Shown in pieces: positions 39,101 to 49,231 of a stretch of DNA of 64,000 bases (the stretch's first letter is position 1; each line of letters begins with the position of its first letter). Location of the stretch: positions 390,711,581-390,775,580 of the forward strand of contig NC_058518.1 of assembly GCF_904849725.1 (NCBI RefSeq), in the 5' to 3' direction. The position numbers and the translations under genes are program-made. Under the pieces are notes generated by a model that searched no databases, had not been told where the DNA came from, and saw nothing but the letters and a program-made list of their open reading frames with translations. Source of the DNA: Hordeum vulgare subsp. vulgare. Lineage: Eukaryota; Streptophyta; Magnoliopsida; Poales; Poaceae.

Positions 39101-40356
39101 TCCGCTTGAAGGTTGCCGAGGTGCATGACGTGCACATGGCGATAAGTGGCGAGAGCGTGTGTGACGAAGTACACCCCTGCAGGGTTATGATCTATTCGAA
39201 TAGCCGCGTCCGCGGATATGGACTACTTGGAGACATATATTGTTCATAGATAACTTCAATGGCTACTCATAAAATTGCCAAGATAAGCGTGAGTGTCGTG
39301 GACGGCATTTCCGTACAGAGACGGAATGATTCCACGATAGTGTATTGTTGTGGTGTTAGTGGACTCGTATGCGAGAAATCAAGTTGTCAAAATTATTTAA
39401 AAATGCAAGTTGTCTAGCCACGAGTCAAATGCTGGCTTTCCGCATGAAACCCCACAATACCTTTTGATACCTTGCATGAGTAGTTAGTTATCCTAAAGTT
39501 TTGCTGAGTACCTTCGTACTCGTGTTTTCTTAATACATGTTGCAGAGGTTGCTAATGACCCTAATGGAGGGTTCTTCGTAGACATCGACGACAACGAGTA
39601 GCTGGTGTCCCAGCTACGATCTGGCCCTACGTTGGTCTGTAGTATAGTCAGGCCATGTGCCTTCTAGTTGCCCTGTCTGTACTCAGACAGTTTATAACTC
39701 TTCCGCTGGCTTGTAACTGAATGACTGCTATTATGGGTCGTGAGACCCTTAATGTGTAATATTATGTGTGTGGCTCTTCCGAGCCTCTTAAATAAAGCTT
39801 GTATGTTTATGGTTATGTTGTGATGCCATCGATGTATCTATACATATCGGTATGCCATGCGTACGTGTGTCGTACTTGATATGTATGGGGTTCGATTACC
39901 TAGTCGTGAACTTTAGTAGCACTCCTTACAAGGAAATGCCCCTTTGTGATCCAACGAGCCTTGGTAGTTCGCTACTGCTCCGGACACATTGGTTGACCGG
40001 CATGTGTCCTTCTTAGCTCCTGTGTCTGTCCCCTTTGGGGAAATGTCACGCGATGTAATGGAGTCCTTGTAGCTTGCTACGACTCGTCTACATTCGCTGA
40101 TGACCGACACCTGCTTTGTTGGGTCATGTATGCCTGTCCTTGTGCGGTACTGCCACTTTGGTTTATGACTAGACATGTCGATCCGGGTTCTTTGACATTG
40201 GATTGCTAGCGACACTATCGCATACGTGAGTCAAAAGACGCAAACGGTCCCGGCTAAGGTAAGGCTGCAGCCGTGGAGTTAACCGTGCGTGAGACCACAA
40301 AGGGATGCGATGTGTTACAGGCTGGATTCCTATGGCTTAGGATCGGGGTCCCGACA
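36161..40356 (+). repeat. 4.2-kb LTR of the truncated Tekay/Del-like element
   Basis: It starts TGTCACATCCC and ends GGGTCCCGACA, TGTC/GACA being complementary ends. Positions 36640-37590 are very GC-rich; long open frames there are composition effects. 37600-38280 is AT-rich. Two small conserved exons (38294-38359 and 39546-39601) and a block CACCCCTGCAGGG at 39173-39185 are shared with the LTR at 55323-59382. A poly(A)-like AATAAA lies near 39792. Confidence 0.85.
38294..39601 (+). other. LTR-resident two-exon acidic ORF (3' end), GC-AG intron
   Basis: Exon 38294-38359 follows an AG acceptor and ends CAACAAG before a GCAAGC donor; exon 39546-39601 follows TTGCAG and ends with TAG 39599-39601. 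Joining them keeps frame: ...CPSSEQQ, then E, then VANDPNGGFFVDIDDNE and stop. The same exon pair in the same phase, ending PNGAYYYVEAADDQE, occurs in the different LTR at 55323-59382. An upstream exon is implied, because the first codon is split, but is not identified. Whether it is translated is unknown. Confidence 0.55.
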
Positions 40357-40360
40357 GCGT

Positions 40361-40372
40361 TGGTATCAGAGC
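40361..40372 (+). promoter_or_regulatory. Primer-binding site, initiator Met-tRNA type
   Basis: TGGTATCAGAGC starts five bases after the LTR end (40356). It is complementary to the 3' end of initiator Met tRNA, the common primer of Tekay/Del elements. Confidence 0.93.
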
Positions 40373-40793
40373 CTGACTGACTGTAGGATTACTAAGCCAA
40401 ACTGGTCGAAGTTGAGTCTAGAATTGCTTTAGTTATATATAAGGGAATTGTTTGTGGAAGGGAACGTAAGACTCTTGTTCTCTTCTCAAGTTATTCTATT
40501 CTGGTCATCCTCGTCTTTTCTACGGGAATTAAGGACTAGGTTACTCATCTTCTCCTAGGCTCGTGTTTCTGATCGGTAGATTATAGGACTACGGGTCAAG
40601 AGATATTGGGTTTATTTTATTCCTAGGAAAAAGGAAGTAAGTTTGATGATCAGAGAGTTGAACTTGATAGTTGAGTGGTTACGCTATTCCATTTTGGGTT
40701 GTCTCAAAATTTGTTTTTGAGCATTTACAGCCGTTATGCTGCCCAATTTTTCATTCAGAGCTCAAATGCTTTTGCATTACTCTCTAATTACAG

Positions 40794-41567
40794 ATGCCTG
40801 GCCGTCCTTCTCGTCAGGTGGTACGTCTGACCAGGTGCATTGATGTGCCGGGTCATACGGCCATGCTGGTCAGGGTGATGTCGGTGTGCGGTTACCGCTG
40901 GTACCCCGAGTACACAGTGGAGGAACAGTACCGAGACTTCAACCAGAGCCAGTACATCTGCACTGTTAGGGTATTTCCAGACTACCCTGGAGCTGAGGAG
41001 CCAATCCATTGGTCCTATGGGTTGGGAGTCACTGTTGACATGGCAGTACAAGATGCTGCCTATTCAATGCTGACCATTATGAGAGCGAGACATGCACTGC
41101 TGCAGAATTCAGAGTTCTCATATGTTCCGGCCTCTCAGCCTGGTGAAGAGGGATACCTCAGTGGAGTCTATTTTGATTCTTCTATGGAGGATCCACTACT
41201 GCAGTCCACTGTTGAGATGCTAGAGAACAGAGACAGGGATGCTCGTGCTCTCCGTATGGAGCTTTATGCTACCCGTGCCCGTCTGTGGACGGCATTGACG
41301 CAGCTGGCACCGGTAGTCCAGACAGGGTATGGAGAGATGGAGATGCTGAACCCTGTTAGGACCCATCTTCCGGCCCACGTTGACTGGCCAGCTATAGGAG
41401 GAGTCACACCTCTTCGGGGACCCCTCTTACCACCAGTCAGGGGACCAAGGCCACATCCGTGTCCTTATGGATCCCAGGGATCTCAGGCTAGAGTGTTTCC
41501 TGATCCGCAAGTTGAGCTACCAGGTCATGGAGGTAATCTCTATGAGATGTTCTATGCGGATGCCTGA
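40794..41567 (+). CDS. ORF upstream of gag in the Tekay/Del-like element, possible dsRBD-like fold
   Basis: An uninterrupted 257-codon frame lies between the PBS and gag, starting ATGCCTGGCCGTCC and ending TGA at 41565-41567. Residues about 25-105 have the spacing of a double-stranded-RNA-binding fold: strands around PEYTVEEQYRDF and YICTVRVFPDY, then the helix MAVQDAAYSMLTIMRARH. The lysines that contact RNA in true dsRBDs are missing. A middle coiled-coil-like part (LENRDRDARALRMELYATRA) and a Pro/Gly-rich tail follow. Extra ORFs before gag occur in some grass gypsy elements; I cannot name this family. It is one of the least damaged frames of the window. Confidence 0.6.
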   Translation: MPGRPSRQVVRLTRCIDVPGHTAMLVRVMSVCGYRWYPEYTVEEQYRDFNQSQYICTVRVFPDYPGAEEPIHWSYGLGVTVDMAVQDAAYSMLTIMRARHALLQNSEFSYVPASQPGEEGYLSGVYFDSSMEDPLLQSTVEMLENRDRDARALRMELYATRARLWTALTQLAPVVQTGYGEMEMLNPVRTHLPAHVDWPAIGGVTPLRGPLLPPVRGPRPHPCPYGSQGSQARVFPDPQVELPGHGGNLYEMFYADA

Positions 41568-41910
41568 GCTGTGAGCGGAAGGATAGGATGGTAGTAGCCG
41601 TACGTTCACAGTCCTCTGTGACTTGTGAAGTATGCCGGTGATGTGAAATGAATTCCGGAGGCCTAGATAAATAATGTATAGGAAGCTTGTAAGCCTCTGA
41701 TGAGTAGTTTCATAATTTCAGTAGTTTGCTCTTCGGTTAAGGTTGTACTGAACTATGTGAGGGTGTGTATGAACCATGGTGTATATATAGCAGTTGCTTG
41801 TTACCATGCTGTTCGGATATTCATTTCCGCATTCCGTGTGTTCAGTACATTCTTAATCCATAGCTAGTATTGATATGATATTGGTCTAGGCTGTGAGTTT
41901 GTTTGTCAGG

Positions 41911-42438
41911 ATGGTGTTCACCAGGTTGAACCGTGCCCCTGCTCATGAGCAAGGCGAGGGTAGTCAAGCGTCGCAGGAAGACCTGCCTCACCCGCCTTGT
42001 CTGGTGGAAGTGATGCTTGAGGCAGAGAGAAATAAAAGAGAGACCAACCGACTGTTAGAGCGTATTGAGCAGAATAAGGCTCGACAGCCTAGGAATGCCG
42101 CAGTGTCCCTCAATGACTTTGTGAAGCTGAATCCTCCAAAGTTTCATAATTCCGTCGATCCCCTCGACGCTGATGACTGGCTGTGCAGCATCTTACGCAA
42201 GATTCGCTCTGCGAATGTGTCTGAGGCCGACAAGGTGACCTTTGCGGCGTATTTCCTCGAAGGACCCGCCAATCTGTGGTGGGAGAACTTTGAAGCTATG
42301 CGTCCCGCTGAACCAGTGGCCACATGGGCAGACTTCAGTGCAGCTTTTCGTCTGCACCATATTCCAGAGGGCCTGATGGACAGAAAGAGAGAGGAGTTCT
42401 GTGCCTTCACTCAGGGCAAGTTGTCTGTGGATGCATGA
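41911..42438 (+). pseudogene. gag: Tekay/Del-like gag, C-terminally truncated
   Basis: The frame starts at ATG 41911 (MVFTRLNRAP). It has a polar helix with RNKRETNRLLERIEQNK, then the gag core: FHNSVDPLDADDWLCSILRK, FAAYFLEGPANLWWENF and WADFSAAFRLHHIP. It is open until about 42435, where homology to the Sabrina-like LTR begins within ten bases; the TGA at 42436-42438 is created at this scar. The zinc knuckle and pol are gone. Confidence 0.85.
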
Positions 42439-42445
42439 GTTCTGT

Positions 42446-43929
42446 GCCCCTGCTCCGCCACCAGCCCCCTGGTGGCGGTGGGTAGGCTTGTGGGGCCCAC
42501 AGGCACCTGCCGCCCCCAACTCCAGTTCCATAAGTTGTCTTTCATCCCAGAAAAAATAAAAAGAGAAGTTTTCATCGTGTTTTCGATACGGAGGCACCGC
42601 CACCTCTTGTTCTTCATCTGGAGGGCAGATCGGGAGTCCGTCTTGGGCTCTGGAGAGGGGAAATCGTCGCCATCGTCATCATCAACCTTCTTCCCTCTCC
42701 AATTCCATGAAGCTCTTCATCGTTCGTGAGTAATCTATGCGTAGGCTCGCTGGGCGGTGATGAGTAGGATGAGATCTATCATGTAATCGAGTTAGTTTTG
42801 ATGGGGATTGATCCCTAGTATCCACTATGTTCTGAGATTGATGTTGCTACTACTTTGCCATGCTTAATGCTTGTCACTAGGGCCCGAGTGCCATGATTTC
42901 AGATCTGAAATTATTATGTTGCCATCAATATATGTGTGTTTTAGATCCGATCTTGCAAGTTGTAGTTACCTACTATGTGTTATGATCCGGCAACCCCGGA
43001 GTGACAATAACCGGAACCACTCTCGGTGATGACCATAGTTTGAGGAGTTCATGTGTTCACCAAGTGCTAATGCGTTGTTCCGGTTCTTTATTAAAAGGAG
43101 AACCTTAATATCCCGTAGTTTCCTTTTGGACCCCGCTGCCACAGGAGGGATGGACAATAGATGCCATGCAAGTTCTTTTCCCTAAGCATGTATGACGACA
43201 CACGGAATGCATGCCTACATCACATTGACGAGCGGGAGCTAGCCACATATCTCTCCGTATTATAGATGTTGAATGATGAATATCATCCAAACAAATCACC
43301 GACCCATTGCCTATGAGTTTGTCCTACTGCTGCTACTACTGTTGCTACTTCTGTTACTTGTTTTGCTCTGTTGCTGCTGCTATTACTGTTGCTACTGATG
43401 TTACTTGTCTTGCTCTGCTGCTACTGTTGCTACTACTGTCGCTTGCTACTGTTGCTACTTGCTACTGCTGTCACTACTGTTGTTTCTTGCCGCTCCTATT
43501 GCTCGTTACACTACCGTTACTCGCAACTTTGATGTTAATATTGTGCTTGTAGATACTAATCTTTCAGGTGTGGTTGAATCTGACAAATTCAGCTGCTAAT
43601 ACTCGAGAGTATTCTCTCACCTCCTTTAGGCGATCAATAAATTGGGTCAAATACTCTACCCTCGAAAACTGTTGCAAACCCACGCGCTGGTGGGCCATCA
43701 ACAACATTCTTCTAGTTTCATTGCCGGGGAGTGCTAGCAGCATTCTTCTAGTGCCATTGTAGGAGAAGGTTTGTTGTCATAAGCATTCGTCTAGCTAACG
43801 CCAGAGATTGCAGATCAGCATTTTTCTGGGCCGTTGCCTGGGAGTGCTAGCAGCATTCTTCTGGTGTCGTTGTAGGGGAAGGTTTGTTGTCATCAGCATT
43901 CGTCTAGCTATCGCTAGAGATTGCAATCA
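42446..43929 (+). mobile_element. Sabrina-like LTR (right part, copy B) and adjoining primer-site array
   Basis: It continues the LTR that starts at 21189; 42446-42640 matches 21411-21595 and the rest is unique. A canonical-looking LTR end, GGTGGGCCATCA, falls at 43700, followed by degenerate primer-site motifs to 43880. Alternatively the unit ends ...TTGCAATCA at 43929, because ATGGG at 43930-43934 equals the left TSD at 21184-21188. It has an imperfect GCTACT/GCTGCT microsatellite at about 43322-43500. No gene. Confidence 0.7.
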
Positions 43930-45456
43930 ATGGGCAATCCCCTTGGCTTGTGCCAAGCTTGGGGGAGTTGCCCCGGTATCGTATCACCATCACATGTTTT
44001 GCCTTTACCTTTTCTTAGTTTCTTCCTTTTCGGTTTTATTTTTCTCTAGTAGATTAAAGTTCTTAGTGTTTTAGGCTTGAGTTTTGCTTTGTGTCACCCC
44101 CGATGTATTCGAGTTTGTGAGTCATATAATAAAGAGTGTCTTAGTTAAGGGCCTTGCCTGATGCCATGATCAACAGAATGAGAAAAGAACAAAATCATGA
44201 AAGATCATGTAATGATCTTATGGGAAGTGATGGCTTCACATATAAAAAGAATGTTGATTGACACTTGTTGAGGGTAGACAAACGTAGACCTTGTTCGTTG
44301 TTGCAATTAATAGGAAGTGATAAAGAAGGAGAGGTTCACATATAAATATATCATCTTTGACACCATCTATGATTGTGAACACTCATTAAACTATTACATG
44401 CTTAGAAGTAGATGTTGGACAAGGAAGACAACATAATGAATTGTGTTTGCTTGGTTCCGAAAAATGTTATATGACTAGAGATCCCTTAGCATGTGACGAT
44501 TGCGTCCACCTCATATTAGCCAAAACTCCCGCACCAAGTAGAGATACTACTTGTGCATCCATAAACCTTCAACTCAGTTTTTCCATGAGAGTCCACCATA
44601 CCTACCTATGGATTGAATAAGATCCCTCAAGTAAGTTGTCATCGGTGCAAGCAATAAAAATTGCTCCCTAATATGTATGATCTATTAGTGTGTGGAAAAT
44701 AAGCTTTGTACGAACCTGTGATGAGGAAGACATAAAAGCGACAGACTGCATAATAAAGTTCTTTATCACAGGAGGCAATATAAAGTGACGTTCCTCCACA
44801 CTAAGAGGACACACATCCAAACCTCAAAAGCGCATGACAACCTCTGCTTCCCTCTGCGAAGGGCCTATCTTGTAGCTTTACTTTTTTCCCCTGAAAGAGT
44901 CATGGTGATCTACACCAATTCCTTATTTCGCCTTTATCTTGGATAACATCATATGCTAGGGAAAGAAATATATTCATATGTCAACTTGGAAGTAAGTATT
45001 CATGAATTATTACTGTTGACATTACCCTTGAGGTAAATAGTTGGGAGGCAAAACTATAAGCCCCTATCTTTCTCTGTGTTCAGCTGAAACTTTGATCTCA
45101 TGAGTACCACGTGAGTTGTAGCAATTGTAGAAGACAAAAGGATGATTGATTATGTGAATTCGCTTCGCAAGCTCTTATTTGACTCTTTCCGATGTTGTGA
45201 TAAATTGCAATTGCTTCAATGACTAAAGGCTATCGGTTGTTAATTCTCGGTAAGGTTCTTGACCCATACTTTACTCTACGAAGGAATTATCACTTTAGCA
45301 TGAGATATTATATGTTTGTATTGCTGTTCTAACTATGATCATGATGCCTGCATGTCCGTATCTTGTTTTGTCGACACCTCTCTCTCTAAACATGTGAGCA
45401 TATTTATTGATCTCGGCTTTCGCTTGAGGACAAGCGAGGTCTAAGCTTGGGGGAGT
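43930..45456 (+). other. Athila-like 3' non-coding region with polypurine tract
   Basis: No supportable ORF in 1.5 kb. It begins with the ATGGG target duplicate and has AAGCTTGGGGGAGT at about 43956-43970. It ends with the same AAGCTTGGGGGAGT (45443-45456) directly before the 3' LTR. The second copy is the polypurine tract that primes plus-strand DNA synthesis; the first may be an older duplicate of it. Confidence 0.7.
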
Positions 45457-46417
45457 TGATATGTCCATTTTGCATCATGCTTTCATGTTGATATTTATCG
45501 CTTTTTGGGCTGTTATTACACTTCACGGTACAATACGTATGCCTTTTCTCTCTTATTTTGCAAGGTTTACATGAAGTGGGAGAATGCCGGTAGCTGGAAT
45601 TCTGGTCGGAAAAAGGAGCAAGTTTGAGATACCTATTCTGCGCAACTCCAAAAGCCGTGAAAATCAACGAGGATTTTTTTTGGGATTTATAAAAAATACT
45701 GGGTCAAAGAAGTACCAGAGGGGCGCCAGCAGGAGGCCACAAGCCTGCTAGGTGCGGCCTCCCCCCTGGCCGCAGCTAGGGGGCTTGTGGGCTCCCACTT
45801 GGCCCTCTGCCCCCCTCTTTTGCTACAAGAAGGGTTTCGTTCTAGAAAAAAATCAAGAGGAGGCTTTTTGAAGGATTCGCCGCCGCCACGAGGCGGAACT
45901 TGAGCAGAACCAATCTAGAGCTCTGGCAGGACGATCCTGCTGGGGAAACTTACCTCCCAGAGGGGGAAATCATCGCCATAGTCATCACCAACACTCCTCT
46001 CATCGGAGGGGACTCATCACCATCAACATCTTCATCAGCACCATCTCATCTCCAAACCCTAGTTCATCTCTTGTAACCAATCTCCGTCTCGCGACTCCGA
46101 TTGGTACTTGTAAGGTTGCTAGTAGTGTTAATTACTCTTTGTAGTTGATGCTAGTTGGATTACTTGGTGGAAGATTATATGTTTAGATCCTTGATGCTAT
46201 TCATTACCTCTCTGGTCATGAATATGATTATGCTTTGTGAGTAGTTACTTTTGTTCCTGAGGACATGTGATAAGTCATGCTATAAGTAGTGATGTGAATT
46301 TGGTATTCGTTCGATAATTTGATGTGTTGTATGTTGTCTCTCCTCTAGTGGTGTTATGTGGACGTCGACTACATAACACTTCACCATTATTTGGGCCTAG
46401 AGGAAGGCATTGGGAAG

Positions 46418-47965
46418 TGATACGTCCCCAACGTATCTATATTTTTTTATGGTTTCATGCTATTATCTTGTCAAACTTTGGATGTTTTGCATGCCTTCTA
46501 TTTATTTTTTGGGACTAACTTATTAACTCAGTGCCAAGTGCCAGTTCCTGTTTTTTCCATGTTGTTGACCCCTTTCAGAGGAGATTTTGAAATGGAGTCC
46601 AAACGGAAGAAAATCCCCAAAAATAATTTTTTTTGGAACGGAAGAAGATCGGAGAACTTGGGAGCCAAGCCAGAAGAGCCCCAGGGGCCCCACAAGCCCC
46701 CACCCTGCGTCCAGGGGGCCGCGCCATCCAGGCTTGTGGGCCCCCTGGAGGTACCCTGACCTAGGTCTTTCGCCTATATAATCCCAAAAATTCCAGAAAA
46801 AAATCAGGAGATCATCGCAATCGCTTTTTTGCCGCCGCAAGCTTCTGTCTCCGCAGGATCCCATCTGGGGCACGTCCTGGTGCCCTGTCGGAGGGGGGAT
46901 TCGAACACGGAGGGCTTCTCCATCAACACCATGACCTCTCCGACGATGCGTGAGTAGTTCACCATAGACCTACGGGTCCATAGCTAGTAACTAGATGGCT
47001 TCTTCTCTCTCTTGGATCTTCAATACAAAGTTCTCCATGATCTTCATGGAGATCTATCCGATGTAATCTTCTTTTGTGGTGTGTTTGTCGAGATCCGATG
47101 AATTGTGGATTTATGATCAGATTATCTATGAATCTTATTTGAGTTTCGTATGATCTCTCTTATGCATGATTTCATATCCTTGTAATTCTCTTCGAGTTGT
47201 GGGTTTTGTCTGGCCAACTAGATCTATGATTCTTGCAATGGGAGAAGTGCTTGGTTTTGGGTTCATACCGTGCGGTGACCTCACCCAGTGACAGAAGGAG
47301 TAGCAAGGCACGCATCGTGTTGTTGCCATCAAGGGTAAAAAGATGGGGTTTTCATCATTGGTTTGAGATTATCCCTCTACATCATGTCATCTTGCTTAAA
47401 GCATTACTCCGTTCGTCATGAACTCAATACACTAGATGCATGCTGGATAGCGGTCGATGTGTGGAGTAATAGTAGTAGATGCAGAAAGTATCGGTGTACT
47501 TGTCTCAGACGTGATGCCTATATGTATGATCATTGCCTTAGATATCGTCATGACTTTGCGCGGTTCTATCAATTGCTCGACAGTAATTTGTTCACCCAAC
47601 GTAATACTTGCTATTTTGAGAGAAGCCTCTAGCGAACACTATGGACCCCAGGGTCTACTCACACCATATTTTCAGCCTTACACTTTTTACTTCATTGCAC
47701 TTTCCGCCTTCAGATCTCACTTTGCAAACAATCTTGAAGGGATTGCCAACCCCTTTGAAGCGTCGGGTGCAAGCTTGTTTGTCTTTGCGCAGGTACTCTG
47801 GACTTGACGAGACCCTCCTTCTGGATCGATACCTTGGTTCTCAAACTGAAGGAAATACTTACTTCTCATGTGTTGCATCACCCTTTCCTCTTCAAGGGAA
47901 GAACCAACGCAAGCCCAGCCTCTGTCAACGTGTCAACTTCTGGCGCTGTTGTCTGTGGGATAGCA
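46418..47965 (+). repeat. 5' LTR of the non-autonomous element
   Basis: Starts TGATACGTCCCC, ends GTGGGATAGCA. TATA box CCTATATAATCCC near 46773-46785. A GC-rich hairpin region lies around 46675-46750. Confidence 0.92.
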
Positions 47966-47975
47966 GAAGAATTTC

Positions 47976-47993
47976 TGGCGCCGTTGCCGGGGA
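47976..47993 (+). promoter_or_regulatory. Primer-binding site, Asp-tRNA type
   Basis: TGGCGCCGTTGCCGGGGA, ten bases after the LTR. Confidence 0.93.
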
Positions 47994-48184
47994 GGAAGAT
48001 CAAGTCAAGGACCCATCCACGTAGGTGTCGCAAACTCATCTCTTGCATTTACTTTGTTAGCCAGTTGCCTCTCGTTTCCTCTCCCCCACTTCACCAATTT
48101 TCCTTTTTCGTTCGCCTTTTCATTCGCCCTTTTTCTCACCTTCTTTTTGTTTGCTTGTGTGCTTTCTTGCTTGCTGAAGTCACC

Positions 48185-49231
48185 ATGAATGAAAACACCA
48201 AACTTTGTGACTTCTCTAATACTAATAATAATGATTTTATTAGTACTCCGATTGCTCCCTTCACTAGGGCGGAGTCATTCGAAATCAATGCTGCCTTGCT
48301 GAATCTTGTTATGAAAGAGCAATTCTCTGGCCTTCCTAGTGAAGATGCCGCATCCCATCTCAATACCTTCATTGAAATTTGTGATATGCAAAAGAAAAAA
48401 GATGTGGATAATGACGTGATTAAATTGAAGCTTTTTCCTTTCTCGTTGCGAGATCGCGCAAAAACTTGGTTTTCTTCTTTGCCCAAAAATAGTATCGATT
48501 CTTGGGATAAGTGCAAAGATGCTTATATATCCAAGTATTTTCCGCCGGCTAAGATCATCTCTCTCCGTAATGATATCATGAATTTCAAGCAACTTGATCA
48601 TGAACATGTTGCACAAGCTTGGGAGAGAATGAAATTAATGATTAGAAATTGTCCCGATCATGGCTTGAGCCTTTGGATGATTATTCAAATCTTTTACGCT
48701 GGCTTGAATTTCGCTTCTAGAAATATCTTGTACTCCGCCTCAGGTGGAACGTTCATGGAAATCACGTTAGGGAAAGCCACAAATCTCTTATACAACATCA
48801 TGAAAAACTACTCTCAGTGGCACACTGAAAGGTCACCTACTAGTAAGAAAGTACACGCTATAGAAGAAATTAACTCGTTGAGTGCTAAGATGGATGAGTT
48901 AAGGAATTTGGTTGCTAGTAGAAGTGCTCCTTTGGATCCTAATGATATGCCTTTGTCTTCTTTGATTGAGAGTAGCAACTCTAGCTTGGACGTTAATTTT
49001 GTTGGTAGGATTAACTTTGGCAACAACAATGCCTTTAGAGGAAACTATGTTCCTAGGCCATTTCCTAGTAACTCCTCTAATAACTTCGGCAACTCCTACA
49101 ACAATACTAATGGAAATTATAATAGATTACCCTCTGATCTAGAGAGTAATATCAAAGAGTTCATCAACTCTCAAAAAAAATTCAATGCGTCCATAGAGGA
49201 AAAACTACTCAAAATTGATAATTTTGGCTAA
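48185..49231 (+). CDS. gag: Gag of the non-autonomous element
   Basis: A 348-codon frame starts at ATG 48185 (MNENTKLCDFSNT); the open frame extends further upstream, but this is the first good start after the PBS. The gag core carries FPFSLRDRAKTWFSSLP, YISKYFPPAKI and VAQAWERMKLMIRNCPDHG. An Asn/Ser/Gly-rich spacer (FGNNNAFRGNYVPRPFPSN) and a C-terminal helix follow. It stops at TAA 49229-49231 because of one extra T in the AATTTTGG run near 49222; the next ORF continues the polyprotein with AKNVDRISCDVDA. No zinc knuckle is seen. It forms the particle that packages the RNA. Confidence 0.85.
   Translation: MNENTKLCDFSNTNNNDFISTPIAPFTRAESFEINAALLNLVMKEQFSGLPSEDAASHLNTFIEICDMQKKKDVDNDVIKLKLFPFSLRDRAKTWFSSLPKNSIDSWDKCKDAYISKYFPPAKIISLRNDIMNFKQLDHEHVAQAWERMKLMIRNCPDHGLSLWMIIQIFYAGLNFASRNILYSASGGTFMEITLGKATNLLYNIMKNYSQWHTERSPTSKKVHAIEEINSLSAKMDELRNLVASRSAPLDPNDMPLSSLIESSNSSLDVNFVGRINFGNNNAFRGNYVPRPFPSNSSNNFGNSYNNTNGNYNRLPSDLESNIKEFINSQKKFNASIEEKLLKIDNFG

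Larger units (their letters stand above)
36161..42445 (+). mobile_element. Tekay/Del-like gypsy element, 3' truncated
   Basis: Order: LTR 36161-40356, iMet primer site 40361-40372, an upstream ORF (40794-41567), and gag cut at about 42435. No RT, integrase or 3' LTR follows; at 42446 the Sabrina-like LTR of copy B resumes. Compared with copy A, 2,360 bp (19051-21410) of the host element are missing. The insertion is therefore linked to a deletion that took its own 3' half and flanking DNA. It is absent from copy A, so it arrived after the duplication. Long LTR plus iMet PBS fits the Tekay/Del lineage. Confidence 0.8.

Noticed and set aside
43307..43599. Leu/Cys-rich frames resembling a membrane peptide
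   Set aside because: They are translations of an imperfect GCTACT/GCTGCT microsatellite inside an LTR.
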